DNA of 64,000 nt from Istiophorus platypterus (Eukaryota > Chordata > Actinopteri > Istiophoriformes > Istiophoridae), in the NCBI GenBank assembly GCA_016859345.1, contig CM029121.1, positions 29,394,527 through 29,458,526 on the forward strand. The letters are read 5' to 3'. Below the pieces are notes generated by a model. The model did not search any database. It worked only from the letters and a program-made list of their open reading frames with translations, and was not told where the DNA came from. Both the position numbers and the translations under genes were made by a program. Shown here in pieces: positions 1-13,833 of the stretch (its first letter is position 1; each line of letters begins with the position of its first letter).

Positions 1-331
1 ACTTTTCACATGCAAGTGTTTCTGATATTATATCAGACAAAATCAAATATCTGATATGTATTTCCTATAAGTGCATTTATCCCTGCATTTATCAAAATGA
101 GAACAGTTTTCATTGAGTCGATGTTAAGGTCAAGTTCATAATGCGGTGATAGCATTACTATAAAATTATTAATAAAACAGATTACAATGTTATATCAGTA
201 TAACAAAATATATATTAATATAATTAATTATAATAATTTATGACTAGAATAACATATTATCATATTATGAGATATTAATAAAGGAGAGGATTATAAAATA
301 TGATGTGATTGTTTTATGTAGGATGGCTGAC

Positions 332-2308
332 TTGTCATTGGACAGCATGTTTTCCAGAACCAGTTCAGCAGCTCTCTCAGGTGACTGAAGATGTTCCAGA
401 GCCTTCTCCATCTCATAGGCCATCTCCCCAGAAACTGCATCACTGACCAGACGCAAACACTGAACCAGCTGCAGCACATCCCGTCCCACCTCAGGGTCTA
501 AGAAAACCAGAGATAAATATAGATACAATAAAATACAATACACGCACACTATATACAACGTACATACACAAAGTGTCAACATGGGACATCAGAAAAAAGT
601 AGGCTTTTACTTCAACTGTTCAGATGTTGGGCAATGCAGTATAATGAAAAGTATTAAAGAAATATAAAAAAAAAAATAACAACAACAAAAACAATAATAA
701 TATAATAATAATAACAACAACAATAACAACAACAACATTTTTTTTTCTTCATTATTATTGTTATTATAACACAGGGTCTGGGTTGGGGACTTTGAGGGTT
801 CTGCAGCCCCATTTACACCGTTATTGCTGTCAGGTCACCATCAATTGATAGAAGCTGTAGTTACCCTCAGTGATGGGTGTCTCCTCCTCTGAGAAAAGAT
901 ATTCATCATAGGACAGGTACAAATGATCCACAGCGAAACAAGGCAGGAGGAACGACACGAAACCCTGAAACACAGAACCATCAGTGTAGTCCAAGGGCTG
1001 AGAGAGGAACTCTTGTTTTCGGGCTGTACACTTAATCACACAGATCACTGTTCACATTTCATCTTAATGTAAATGATTTCTAGAGCCCAATTTATTTGGC
1101 CCATAATTAGCTTTTATTTGTCTTGGATTTGCAAGACACATACGGATGAGCCCATAAGGATTTGGAAAGTGACAGAAACACCCGTTTTTTTGGCACTGTA
1201 CACCACCACAATGAATTTGAAATGGCACCATAAAGATGTGAGTCAAGTTTTGACTTTCAGCATAATTTCAAATGGTTTAACAAAAATGTCACATATACTG
1301 TTTAGGAATTACAGCCATTTTTATCATTAGTCCCTCATTTTCAGAGGCATCTGAAAGCACCTGCAGTGAAGGCCTGGCAAAGCAGCATCTGGTGATGTCT
1401 GTAGGTCCCAGACTTCACCCAGTCATCAACTACAAATGATTTTCATTCACGTATTAAAATCAATCCTCATATTTATACATATGTTGGTTTGTCCAACTAC
1501 TTCTGACCCCCTGAAAATGAAGGACTAAGGTTAAAAAAAAAAAACCCTGCAGTAATTCCTAAACAGACAATGTGATATTTATGTCAAACCCTTTGAATTA
1601 AAGCTGAAAGTAGACATTTCAGTCACATATTAATGGCTTAATTTCAAATCCATTGAGGTTGTGTAAAAAGACAAGAAAATAGTGTCACTGTCAAATAATT
1701 ATGAATATAGTTGTACAAGCCAAAACTGAAAAACAGTGACCACCTGATCACACCTCCTCACCTTCTTGAGTAGACAGACAAGGCCCGTGTGGTGGCTGAC
1801 AGTCAGACCAAGAGGCATAGACAGAGACTCCTGGTACTGCAGACAGCAAGCGTAGAACTTGGACCAGAACTCCACCTGCAGCTGACGGTACTCCTCCTGG
1901 GAAAACTCAAACTCTGTCACACTGCTTTGCAGCTGTAGGAGGAGACAAACCACGGGGAGTAGGGAAGGGTAGAAAGAAGGTGAGAGGAAAAGAGAGGAGG
2001 AGAGAGGAGAAGAGAGGAGGAGCGAGGAAGAGGAGATAAACACAGACGACTGTTTGACTTCACCTGTCACAGTTTTGACAAACCTTCTTCAGAAATTTGC
2101 ACAGGTTTGGATTTAAACAGCAGCTCACATGAAAAAAACAAGACAAAAAATAAAACATGTGAGCTCCACTAATACAACAAATACAACAGGGACATTTAAA
2201 GCACATCCTGTTAGGCTGAATTACCTCATTCTCCACAGCCACTGTCACCTCTTTCTTCAGAGTCTCCCAGGATACATCAGTGATCCTCTCTGAGCCGCGA
2301 CGGTAGAT
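332..2308 (-). CDS. nup160: nup160 exons 10-13: start of the alpha-helical region
   Basis: Exons 10 (2308-2225), 11 (1932-1762), 12 (964-865) and 13 (497-332) encode about 173 residues aligned by eye to the region after the propeller in human NUP160. They are rich in charged and leucine residues, as expected of the helical solenoid. Exon 11 has the recognisable EFWSKFYACCLQYQE; exon 12 has VDHLYLSYDEYLFSEEE; exon 13 has a DVLQLVQCLRLV stretch and LQSPERAAELVLENML. Exon 12 ends one base into a codon completed by exon 13 (E-D-P). The next exon is outside the window. Confidence 0.85.
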
Positions 2309-3975
2309 CTGAATCAAAAAATACATGTCACAATCTACAACATCAGGTGCTACAACAGACAAAAAACAAATATATGTGCTGCATTAGGCTAATGGTCGGG
2401 ATGAAGGAATCTTAGGTCCGATTCTCATGTTGCTGAGCCCAAATCAGTTTTAATTTCTTGTTTTTTCCAAAACATAAGAGTCGAGGTTTTTATAGATAAC
2501 AAACTCTGTCTGATTTATCCTCATTCCTTTTTGGTTTAAGAAAATTCAGTGAATAAATTACCACACGGATGGACAAAGTCCCACTTATAGTGGAAGTGTA
2601 TATTTAAGAGACCCGATATGGATTCAATATGATTTCCTGCTTTTAGTAAATGCTTGAATTAATAGTGATCCCATGAATAAAATTTCAGTCATCTGGTCGC
2701 AGTTGTCCAACCACCAACATCATTAACTAACAACCCATAAACATTTAAAACAAGTACCTTTGAACATGCAATGATGTGCACACATGGAAACAGAGGGAAC
2801 AAGTAATGAGTGAGTTTAATAAGAACATCATTACACTGCATAAATGTGATATTCATGTGTTTAATATTCAGTCCAGTCTCAGGCCTCTTCTGTCCATGAC
2901 CACAGATCCATGTTTCATGTATCAAGTGAAAACTGCCCTGAAAGGGTCTCAGTGAAAAAGGGACACTGATTCGACAGCACGTCAGTTCTTACCTGTAGAG
3001 CTTTAACTATGGCTGAAGCAGTGAACCGAAGAGGAGAAAAGAGAACGTCCAGGTATGTCTCCTGTTAACACACAACACATACAGAACATCAGCACATCAA
3101 AATGGTGAATGACAGATGGGGCAGCCTTCGTAAAAATATTAAACTAGTAAGTGGACCTTGACTAAAGGTGATTTTGTCACACACATCCTATCATAATCTC
3201 CATCAGCTGGATAAACATTTTATCAGGATTATTCATTAGATATATAACCACATTATTCACTGCATTTTCACCAATGTCACCCTTTTCATAAACCTTGTCA
3301 ACTGACATTCTTAGTTTAAATAAAAGATTAAACCTGAGTTGAGAGTCATAAGGGAGGAGACAAACCACTCAGAGCATTTTGACTAGAAAAGCCAGTAACA
3401 CCGAAACATGCAGGTTGCCATGACACATATCCTGCCCCTTCCCCCCAAAAAGCCAGTTGTTTGCTTTATAACAGAAAACATATCCAGCCAATTGTGTTGT
3501 TGCAAAGACACAAGCAATACCTTGTGTATGTGTAGTAGGAGTATATGTGTTTAAAACCTTATTTTGGGGCAATTCACTAAACCTTTTAACCCTTTATAAA
3601 TCTGATTTGATGGGTGCCTCTATAAATGCAGTTTTTATATACCAGTGACCAGTGAGAGTGAAGTTATATCTCTCTCTCCATTTACTTAGATAGGGACCTG
3701 GTCTTGTTAGCCTAAAATAACAGCCTGGGGGTGTTGCCAAGATGGCTGATGAGCTGAGAGACTCTGTTGATACTCTCAGTGTTCTGATTAGATTAGTCTG
3801 ATACTGGTTTCGATAATTTTTTTGGTCTGTGGCATGATAGTGGTTTTTTGTTGTTGGTCTGATGAAGGTGTGAAACTGGTCTTACTCTGGGGTCCTGGTC
3901 CACTCCTACATGGACTTCTTCCTCAGGTGGAGGCTGAACAAACACCTGGTTCCACTGACCTGCTGTGTTACTGTA

Positions 3976-4022
<47 letters not shown>

Positions 4023-7000
4023 GTTAAACAATGACTCTGGGTCATAAAACTAACAAATGAAGCTGTATTCAGACAGGCTTCCTTTCACAGGAGGTGGTGG
4101 GTGATGAAATATTTCCTCTCCTGCTTCTATACGAGACTGATATGCTGCAGGAAAACCTTCATCACTTTCATCACCAACAGACTTGGCATTATTTTTACAT
4201 TAATAACACTAGTGCAGTACACAATATTCTTATCTCATTAGTTCAGTATTTTATCCAGTCATCTAATCATCACCATCATCTACCTTCTATTGCACTACCG
4301 TGTAACACCACCACCACCAACAATAACAATAAGACCCTGTTTGTCAGGTACCTGATCAGAAAATATTGGACCACTCACTTCATTAAGTTCACCTAGATAA
4401 AACAAATGCAAGATTTGGAGATTCAACCCGTGAAACTAACTTGGTCTGGACCAGGTTAACAGCCAGGCTTGGTTCAATTGTTTGTGATGCTGATCGGCTG
4501 CATCTGACACACGTCATACAACTTCAGAGTTCATTTTAACGGTGGACACCTGGTGGACACCTGGTGGACACCTGGTGGACACCTGGTGGACACCTGGTGG
4601 ACACCTGGTGGACACCTGGTGGACACCTGGTGGACACCTGGTGGACTTTAGGACGCAGAGCGTTAGGTCCATAGAAAATCTGGTTTTACATAGAGCAGCA
4701 AATTTTTATCGTCTTCAATGGTTTGGCAGCTTTTATGTCTCCATGGGATAAAATAATGACTCCTCTTTCCTCTGCAACCGTTGATACAAGTAAACAAACT
4801 ATATGAGGCTATGCAGCTGATGTAGCAAGTAGTTAACAAGAATGATGACTTAATTGCATATTAATGTATAGCTGATGTTGTTAATTATACCATAAGAACC
4901 AATGATAACACAGGATTCACAAACCCTGCTGGTGGTGAATTAGTTGCCAATTTAAATCTTTTCAATATTCTCCATAATTTTCTTTTAAGGAAACAGGAGA
5001 CTAGGCTGTTCTGGGTTAAAATGTACTGAAACATCTTGTTTTCACCGACAGTAGCAACATATTTTGATTACAAGCAACTGAAACATATTTGCAAGAAAGG
5101 AAACAAAGCCACTGTTATAAAAGAGCAGGAAAATTTTTGAGTCAATGTTCGGCTTCTCAGGAAACATCTGTATGAATTTCTGTTCATACAGAACAAACAT
5201 GACTGAACAATTGAGGACTTGGCGACAAATTAAAGTGATATATGTGGTATGACAAGTGGCTCATGCACCCTCTCCTCGTCATCATTAGTGAATCTGTGAT
5301 TGACCCAAAATGTCTTTAGAAGAAAGCTGTGACCGCTCATGTCTCAGAATCACTTTCACCTGGTTTGACACAGCTGCATCTACCTATCCTGGCTTGGCCT
5401 TCATGAAATGTAAAAAGCTAGGATGAAATGAGCAGGCTATTTTAAACCTAACTTTTTCCGTCATTCAGGATTTTTTAATTCTACTTTTGTGATACAGCCC
5501 CCTGTTAACTATCCTAATATATCAAGTTTGCATTGTGATGAAAAGTAAACAAAAAAGTGCTGTTCTTCTCTCTCTCTGTTTTAAACAAAGCTCTGTGCGA
5601 TGCTTTCACTTCAAGTAACCGTGCATAGCATTTGCACAGCTGTGATTAGCTATTTCGTTTGATCCTTGGTTATGTGGATGCATAGCTCCAACCTTAACTT
5701 TCTGTCGTTTAATGTTTCTCTTTTTAAAACCTTTTTCTTCTTCAGTTGTCTCATTATGGGATGACCTGCTGAGGTTCAGTGACAGTGAACAGAGTATAAA
5801 ACCCAAATTTTAAAATACAAAATATCTGACGTACTGGAGGATCAGTGAAAACAGCAGTAATGGGCTGCAATTATTGTTAGTGTTGGAGGTGAATAACAGA
5901 CAGATTAAAATAACACTCTCTCTCCTAGAGACAAATCCAGTCTCAATGAGGCTAATGTCTAAATTCTGATTTATCTTGATTCATGTAATGTCCAGCTACA
6001 TTTAGTTTCCTCCTCTCAGTGATCATTCATGTTACTGTCCTAATATTTACTGTTCAAAGTTGATGTATTTGACTACAGTGGTGTTGGAGTCATCCACCCA
6101 TAGACCCCAGATGTCCGTAGAGGTCAGAGCAAAGTCCACCAGAGTCTCCTGTGAACAGAGACATGAGACTGTTAATCTTTTCATTGACTCTAATCAGATC
6201 AGAACTTTTCTTCACACATCACATTCAAACTCAAACACAAACACACACACACACACCCTTGTACCCTTGTATTTTCATACACTTTTTAAATTCTAAAATA
6301 TAAATATCAGTTTTCTGATAGATGAAAAAGATAATGCAACACAAGAGCATGTTACATGGAGTTGTTGAGTTGAAGAATAAATAGCAAGACAGAGGGAACA
6401 AAAGAAAACATGTCTGGGCACATAGACAAGCTAATTCTAGTAACCAGTAAAATAAAGGAAAAAAAGGGGGGGGCAATAACATATCACATAAATACAACGT
6501 CAAAATTGTGTCACTGTCCAAGCACTTATGTACCTAACTGTATCTGTGACTGAAGACTGTGAATAAAGATGTGTTTGTGTTTACATGTTTTTTTGTCATG
6601 TGATTTACTCATTTAAATAATCAGTGCTTTTGTTTAGATCAATATCAATGTATGTCACAAAAAAAAAAAAAAAAAAAAAAACCCACCAAAAAAACAAAAA
6701 AACCCACATACTATAAACATGAGATCTGCAGCCCCCTCCACCCTGTAGTTTACCTGTGTGGTGAACAGGGTGGAGATGTGTTCGAGGCTGTAGCGGTTAT
6801 TGTCGGTGGTGACAAGCTGCAGGACGGTGAACTGTCCTCTCTGAGGGACAGCCAGATAAACTGACAGACAGAGGCCGGTGGTGGAGGAGAAAGCCAGCCT
6901 CAGACGATGACCTTGGCCTGCAAGACGCTTCACTCCTTTACAGGCCGGCATGTACTCCAACACGTCCACCTCCAACAGACACACCTGCTCCTGCACATGG

Positions 7001-10000
7001 GAACATAAGTGTTTTTAATGCTGCTAAGAAGAACATTGCGACACCATTCCAGGATCTGCTGAATCTACCTGAAGGTCTAGTTTAATTTAATTTGCTTTTC
7101 CAGAAATTCTACGAGCAGGTCACTCTGAAAGTTTTCTTTGTCTTCCCAACCTCAACCTGACTTCCCTCATTCCTGTTAACAGCCATTTCTTAATTATATC
7201 ATGAATTGAGGAAACAGCTACCTGTTATGGGCTCCTGCCCACAGCTGCTGATTGTTGGGACAAGATTTGAGGAGTCAGATTATTTATAAAGCTTTGAAAT
7301 TTGCATCACCTGGACTTTTCCCAGTGATGACTGAACAAGCCACAGCCCCAACAAGCTAATTAAGGTCCAAGACCTTGGTAAAAGCCCTGAGAGCTCGCAT
7401 GTCTTGGGGATCCGTCTATCTGTCTGTCTGTCCACACAACAGATCACATCAACCCCCTCTCTCGCATAATTAAGTAAACCAGTTTTTAATCTAACATCAA
7501 TAAAACTATTATTTTTCAGCATTCAACGTGTGATGTTTACTCAGTGAGTATGTAAGATCAGTTTCTGACCTTGAAGGACCACATGCGCAGTCTGTGGTCC
7601 TGACAGAGGGCAAAGATGAAGGAGTCTTCCTCTAGCTCTCTGACAGCCAGACTGAGGGCCAGGTCAGCTGGACTCTGCTCCCCCCGGATTGCTGTGGGCA
7701 TCCAGCCCGACAACCTCTGCATCATGGAGCTCCTCTTCAGCTCCACCACCGACACAGTGCCTGCGGGAAGAAACAGTCTTTATATGTACAATGTAATATG
7801 TACACATATGATCGAACATGACTGAAGCAAAACCTTTAGTAACTACAAAAGCATGAGAGGAAACTTAAGCAGGTTCTATTAATAATATTCCATTTAATGA
7901 GGTCAGTAAAACTTCTTAACAACTCAACAGCAAATCTGCAGCAATCAGTCAATGAGTCAAGAGCAGCAACTGAAACTTGTGTTCATTATCAATTAACCTG
8001 ACGGTTATTTTTTCCATTAACTGATTGGTCTATAAAATGTAAGAAAATGATTTAAAAAACTCCCATCACAATTTCCTAAGTGTCATTTTGATCAAACACC
8101 ACTCCAAAAGACAACAAAAAACAGCAACTGTGGGAGTCTGCCATGTGGTGAGTATGTCTGATTGTCTGCCGTTTTTTTTCCCATTTCACACGGTAAATGT
8201 TGTTCCCACACTACAAATCATTTTCCTCTGTGATGAATAACTTCATTTCTTTCAAAAATTAAAGTGAACTCAATCTCCTTATCAAACAAAACAAGACATT
8301 TAAATGTATTACCTTGGACTCTGAGAAACTTTTTTAAACTACTTTTTACAGTTTCATTGAGAAAACACATAATCCTATCAATATAATCAGCAGATTAACC
8401 AATAATGAAAATAAATGTTAACTGTAGCCCATCTCATCGGTAAGGTCGGACTTGTTCGTATCACTAAATCCACACTATTCCAGACAGAACAGAAATGAGG
8501 CTTCAACAGTCTGAAATACACACATCTAAATGGCAGTGTTTTCTTTGTGTTTCCTTGGTCAGCTGCAGCGGAGGGACTGAAAAAGCAGGGATTTGTACAA
8601 CTCCAGTAACTATGCATGACAACAACTTGTGTGTCTGCTGAGAAATCACATCGGATTCAGATGAACACTTACATTAAAAACTGCTGTAAGAAGGATTCTC
8701 CTTGAACAGGAGGAGTACCTGAAGCAACCAGTACCTCCTTCAGTGTTTAGATTGTTGTTGCTGATTGTTTTTGAAGATCCATTTAAAAAATGTCAACACA
8801 AACAGCTTTGTTGTAGGGTTTCAGATTAAAGGGAAAAAGTGTGTGAAGCACCAGGAAAAAATGTGCAGTCTCTGAAAATCTGACTCTAAAACATGGCAGT
8901 GAACTAGTCTTTACCTGGTGTATCATGAGGTGGCAGAGTAACCACCATGATGCCTCCTGCAGGTGAAGCCAGAGCGTAGTGAGCCTCTCCCTGGTGACTT
9001 AGCCAGGCCGTGGAGGTGTTGGGATTCCCAGTTTGTCCCACCAAGCTGGGGATGATAGCACTGTGAGCGGGGTCCTGCAGACTCATCTTCCCCACATCGG
9101 TGAAGACAGACTGCATGTGGAGCTCTGTCACCAGTTCCTGGAGAGGACAAAGGCAGCAGGAGAAGTTATTTATCTAGTACATTTAAATACACAGCAGGAG
9201 AAAGGAGTGTCACTGAATAGAAATGGTCTTAACAGAAAATCTAACCCCCTTCTAGATCATGATTCCACCTTTTAGTTCCAGTCATCACTCAAAGTGTTGC
9301 TGAATTCTAGAAACCAACAATGTCTCTCAGCTACTTTCCAGTTTTTTTTTTCTTTCTAGTTTTCCACTACAGATATTAAAACTCTAAATGATACCCAACA
9401 GTATTCTGGCACATTTCACTGCGTATATTGATTACTCCCTCTGCCTTTTTATGCATGTACATATATGTTCTATTTAAAACTTAAAAGAAATTATACTTGT
9501 TTGGTCTGGCATGGCATTGTGTTCTGCTCTTATTAATTATTTGTATTTGCCAGTACAGATCCAATTCCTCCAACTGTCACTGAAATCTATAATTTAACCT
9601 CCAATTTTTTACAGTTCCTACACATTCTTCTTTTAAAATCCCATATTTAATGCAGATCTTTAAAGAACACATCCAGCCCTGAAAAAAATGTTTAATTGAT
9701 TAAAAGTGAATAATGAATAGAAAATACATCTGTTAAAGTGCTCTGGTCTGCAACACCATTTTTGGTGCTGATGTCTCTGCACAGCCATGATGAGCCTCTT
9801 TAGGCCTCAACAGTTTGACTTTAGTCTGAAATCAAGAGGATATCCTCCCAAAGTAGTAGTCTGTTTTTAGTATAAAATCCTGTATTTTACTGGACAAACT
9901 TCCCAAAAATAAAACATTCTTTAGATCTAAATGAATCAAAACCTAAAATATTCTAAAAGGTGGCGAGTTTGCAGCCTGTGTTGCTGGTAGGCTTATTGAT

Positions 10001-13000
10001 GTTTTCACAGAAATAACTATGATACACAATTTTTTGTCATATTACTGTTAAGACCATTTTATGCTACTGATATAATTCTTATATATTAGCATAATAATGC
10101 AAGAAGACCTTTTCAAAGAGTAAGGAACCTTTAGTCATTAAGAATAGTCTAACAGTGGAAGTGGAAAAAATTTGAATATCCTAACTACATAAAACATAAA
10201 TAATAGAATAAAGTCGACATACTGGCTCATTTGAGTTACTGGGCTTCAGTTTTTCCCACAAATGACCGACTCATGAGTCTCTGTATAAACATTGGTCATT
10301 TGCACAGAGAAGCTTCAAGTCACCAATGAGTAACTACAGCGCACACAGGTGTATGGCCAAAAATTAGGTTGAAAAGAGTGAAACTAGGTGTCACGTCAAA
10401 ACTGAGCGGTTGTATCTGCCTGGGTGGGTTGCCCAGGTAGAGCCTATGTATGGGAAAGGCTGGCTCTCCCCTCTCAATCAGCCTAAACCAAAAATGTGGA
10501 TTTGGCTTTGAAACCAAGCATTAGAATTTATTCCAACAAACTCACTGGATAGAATTATAATAGTGAAACGTGTCCACTATAATTTCCCAAATCTAAGATG
10601 ACGTATTCAAATTGCTTGTTTGATTTGTCAAACAGTACAGAGAAAAGCATCAAATCATCACATCTGAGAAGTTTTAACTGGCCAATGTTTGGAATCCTTG
10701 CTTAAAAAATTACTAAACAGAGTAATCAATTATCAAAATAGTTGAGTATTAATTTTTTATCAAGTGACTTATCAATTAATCAACTGTTTATTGTATCTGT
10801 AGTTATCTGTAGCACATAGAGGAATTTAAACCTTATAATCGGAATGGACAGTTTTAGTTTGTGTAATGAATATTCAGTCTCAGCTACTCACACTGCGGTA
10901 CATGCGTGTGGGGTGAGGCAGCACCAGTCTGTGGACGCTCTGATTGCTGGAGATGAGGACGATGACATTGTTGAGGGTCTCCTGGATGTTGACTCCCCCA
11001 GGCAGAACAGTACAATGGGTGAACTTGAGTTTGACAGCATTGTTGAGCAGGTTGGTGTCCAGAGACTGCTCCACCAGCTGCACCGTGTCTCCTGACGTGG
11101 ACCTACACAGAGTAACAGCGTTGACAAGCCCACTAATGTTTATACAAGACGCTGTGATTAACGCCATGTTATGGGGCTGTCCTTTAACAGAAGCTCAGAA
11201 AAACAAGTAGTTTAAAGCAAACCCTTAATGACATGTTGTAGGTGTGCTGGTCACAGAAAGAGTCGGTCACCTGCACTTCTTTACAGCTCAATGAGAGCGT
11301 TTTTTTTTTGTACTGCCCCTCCACAACTAAACCTGATCTGCTGACCACACACTGCAGGATGTGTTCATGTCTGTTTTATTAGAACTGTTTGTACTGAACA
11401 CAATGCTAATGAAGCCGTACTGACTTGCTTATGAACACATTACATTTCCGATACCTTCTTCACAATAAACGCATCCTGCAGTTTCAAGAGTGGAAAGCTT
11501 TTAGTGTGAAATAGGTACACGTAAGGATCACTTTACATCAGCAGTGACTTCACTGAAAGTGATAATATACAAACAGGAACACAGGAGTGAAACTAAACTC
11601 CAGACGACCAAGATTCAGGTAGACAGCTGAGGGGTTGGAGACCATCACAGGGCTGTGGTAAGCTCCAATATCAAACAGGGTCACAATAGCTCAGCTCACT
11701 GCAGATATCTCCTGTTGTGAGGCTTCACTGGGGAGATCCAGCAACACTTGAAGTAAAAAGAGAAACCTTAATGTCAATACCCTGTTGAAGGCTATAAGCC
11801 CAAAGGTTCTGGTCTGACAATAAAGCTATTTGTACTGCAAGTGTGAGTTTTGACCTCTTAGACATGTTTTCTTCTCCATAAACCTTAGAAGCAGGTCTAG
11901 GTGTATCAGGAATCCTAGTCGTCCTCTACAGGTTTTAGTGGAAACACATCATCACAGCACGGCTATCGTGGCCTGTCCAAGGCTAAAGAAAAACCATACC
12001 AGCACACCAGCACAATAGACAAAGCAAAGGAGAACTTTTGACAGCAGGGAGCTTTTATACAGTCAGCCTTTTTGCACGGTCTATATAACAGCAGAAAACC
12101 AGATGAGCAGAGCAGATGTGACAGAAGCAGTCAAGAAGCCCCAGGTTTATTTAGTGAAACCAGGCTCATACCAACTGGCAATAACACTTGACAATTGAAG
12201 AAACTAATGCCAGTTTTTTTTTAATTTCTGCTGACATTAAGGAAGGGTGATGGCGATCGCTGCTAGTTAGGATAATGATGCATATTCTTTTACCTCGACT
12301 GGGTACCAGTATAGCATGTTAGTTTGTCCTGCATTCTGACTAAAAGGTATGCAAGACCCAAAACTCAACAAGACCCGGTAAGAATCTCACATAAGCCTGG
12401 ACCGCCCTTTACCTGTTTGCTTCTCTCCTACTGTATGTGCTACATATACAGTAATTTAATTCAGTTGGATTTCCCATAAAGCTTTTCTCATTTACAAGTT
12501 TTTTTCTGTTTCTGTTGTCAGACAACGGAACAATTATGAAACAGTTGCTGAAATTTGGCTCATTAAGATGATTTTAAACAGCAGCCATTTCCAAGCTGCT
12601 GCTCTGCTGCTAAAATCCTGGTTTTATAACCAAATTGTCATCTGATAGAATCACCAGACACATAAGGTAAAGGTAATGGCTGTGCTTTGATTTCAGGTGT
12701 ATTCACTGTAAAATGATCTGTCAGAAAAAAGTAAGGCTCATTCACATCTGCGTTAGCTGCCGTGCAGACAGTTGAATGAGATGCATAGAGGTTTGTCTGT
12801 GGAGGAAAAGGCCGACCTTGCATTCGCGGGGCAGGAAAATTAGTAATTTTGACAGTTTATTTTTGCAGCAAGTTTATAATCACACATGTTGACTGTGCAG
12901 ATAATTTAGACTGAAAATCATAATCCCAAATTTGAAATTAATTTCATGTCAAGATGAAAAATATAACCTCAGCGGTAAACTGACTCAAATTGAAGTGAAT

Positions 13001-13833
13001 CCTTCAGGGAGTAAGTTTGAATATAAAATATTGTAATGATGAGAGGTGGTTGTTACTCACCAGTGTATGAATCTGTTACTGGTGATTGACAGCAGCTTCC
13101 CACTCTCCTCATAATGAAACGCTCCAGCACTGTCCGGAAACTTCAGCCCCCCAGCAAGAGGATTCAGACCTGCAGATATAAACGCAGTTATCAATTCTCA
13201 GTGTCAGTGGTCACAGATACACTCTGATCACTCCTGTCTGTAGAGAAGTCAACACTAACCAACCACGTTAAATCACCCCATTTTTGCAGAGTTTGACGTG
13301 TTTAGTCTTGATTAAAGAGAGCCTGCGTCCTGAAGTACATCAGACTCTATGAGTTGAAGTTATTTCATGTGAAACTGTTTGCGTAACTTTAGATATCACA
13401 GTTTACTTTTTGACAGGTGAGCTAAAAGCTCCCGGTTACCGGCTAACTAGCTGAAGTTAAAGAAAGAAAGAGGAGGGAGAACTGTTGGAACACCGTGTGT
13501 CACCTGCTCATGAGCTAACGGCGGCGAATTTAACTGGTTCAGATGAGCGGTCAAAGTGTCTTGAGCCCAAACACAACCGCAGCACATCAACGTTTAACCA
13601 GGCCCCGTTAACTCAGACCAATGGTAACCAGCGTGGTAGCGGTGTTAGCTGTTGTTAGCATGTCCTCAGAGTCAATCCTCGCGTTGAAACAAACGTGTTA
13701 AATCTGGGACCAGAGGACAGAGCTGTGAGTGTGAAGGTTTACCGAGGTTTACGGTCACTTCTCTGAACCGGTGCAAAGTTTCCCTCTCAAATCCACAGAT
13801 CTCTATGAAGCTGCGCTCCAGCACCGCCGCCAT
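332..13833 (-). CDS. nup160: nup160, nuclear pore scaffold protein Nup160, 5' part (exons 1-13)
   Basis: Nup160 is a core subunit of the Y-shaped Nup107-160 complex, the scaffold of the nuclear pore that also acts at kinetochores. Thirteen coding exons, in transcription order (high to low): 13833-13743, 13169-13061, 11102-10892, 9137-8915, 7760-7570, 6990-6754, 6148-6051, 3970-3886, 3061-2993, 2308-2225, 1932-1762, 964-865, 497-332. They join in one frame of 1835 nt, about 611 codons of the roughly 1400 usual for vertebrate NUP160. The start ATG has a strong context (A at -3, G at +4) and opens MAAVLERSFIEICGFERE, like the human start. Other recalled matches include NRFIHW, VLPGGV, GWMPTAIRGEQSP, FIFALCQDHRLRMWSFK, VAVENE and EFWSKFYACCLQYQE. 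Introns are GT-AG. The last donor (331-330, sense AA|GTCAGC) is the least certain boundary. The gene continues off the left edge. Confidence 0.93.
661..770. repeat. A-rich / (AAC)n-(AAT)n simple repeat in nup160 intron 12
   Basis: Poly-A followed by AAC and AAT triplet runs, then a poly-T run. It looks like a decayed poly-A tail or simple triplet expansion. No coding potential. Confidence 0.8.
1937..2038. repeat. Purine-rich tract (polypyrimidine on nup160 sense strand)
   Basis: About 100 bases almost entirely A/G on the plus strand, with GAGGAG-type reiterations. On the nup160 sense strand it is a CT-rich tract ending just before the exon 11 acceptor at 1933-1934. It is long for a polypyrimidine tract. 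Confidence 0.8.
2993..13833 (-). CDS. nup160: nup160 exons 1-9: N-terminal beta-propeller region
   Basis: Exons 1-9 encode about 438 residues matching the N-terminal beta-propeller half of Nup160 as known from the family. The region is rich in short hydrophobic strands, as in exon 3 (residues about 68-137) and exon 6 (residues about 276-354, including GQFTVLQLV and NRYSLEHISTLF). Exon 7 ends two bases into a codon and exon 8 begins with the third, giving FEH-NTAGQWNQVFVQPPPEEE. Family knowledge places this propeller at an arm of the Y complex; the blade count cannot be seen directly. Introns here are the long ones (up to about 2.1 kb) and hold most of the repeats in this gene. Confidence 0.85.
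3979..4018. repeat. (CA)n microsatellite beside the nup160 exon 8 acceptor
   Basis: About 20 CA units on the plus strand. On the nup160 sense strand this is a (TG)n tract ending within about ten bases of the acceptor AG of exon 8, so it takes the place of a normal polypyrimidine tract. Confidence 0.93.
4541..4646. repeat. 11-bp minisatellite in nup160 intron 7
   Basis: Roughly 9.6 near-perfect tandem copies of GGTGGACACCT. The array is so uniform that it reads as open in several frames, but it sits in an intron, is not flanked by splice signals and has no family match. Confidence 0.93.
6505..6545. mobile_element. Solo Tc1-like terminal-repeat fragment in nup160 intron 6
   Basis: The stretch reading ...CACTTATGTACCTAACTG resembles the terminal inverted repeat of a common fish Tc1-like family (TGTCCAAATACTTATGGACC type, from memory). 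A related end is present at about 24700-24726. No transposase is visible nearby, so this is a relic. Confidence 0.45.
6656..6700. repeat. Poly-A rich simple repeat in nup160 intron 6
   Basis: An uninterrupted run of about 23 A residues followed by A-rich sequence with CCC and CC interruptions, ending about 55 bases downstream of the exon 6 donor on the nup160 sense strand. Apparent open frames through it encode only lysine or phenylalanine runs. Confidence 0.85.

Noticed and set aside
4542..4751. Repetitive open frame (DTWWTPGGHLV repeats)
   Set aside because: Created by the 11-bp minisatellite being open in one frame; intronic and without splice or start context.
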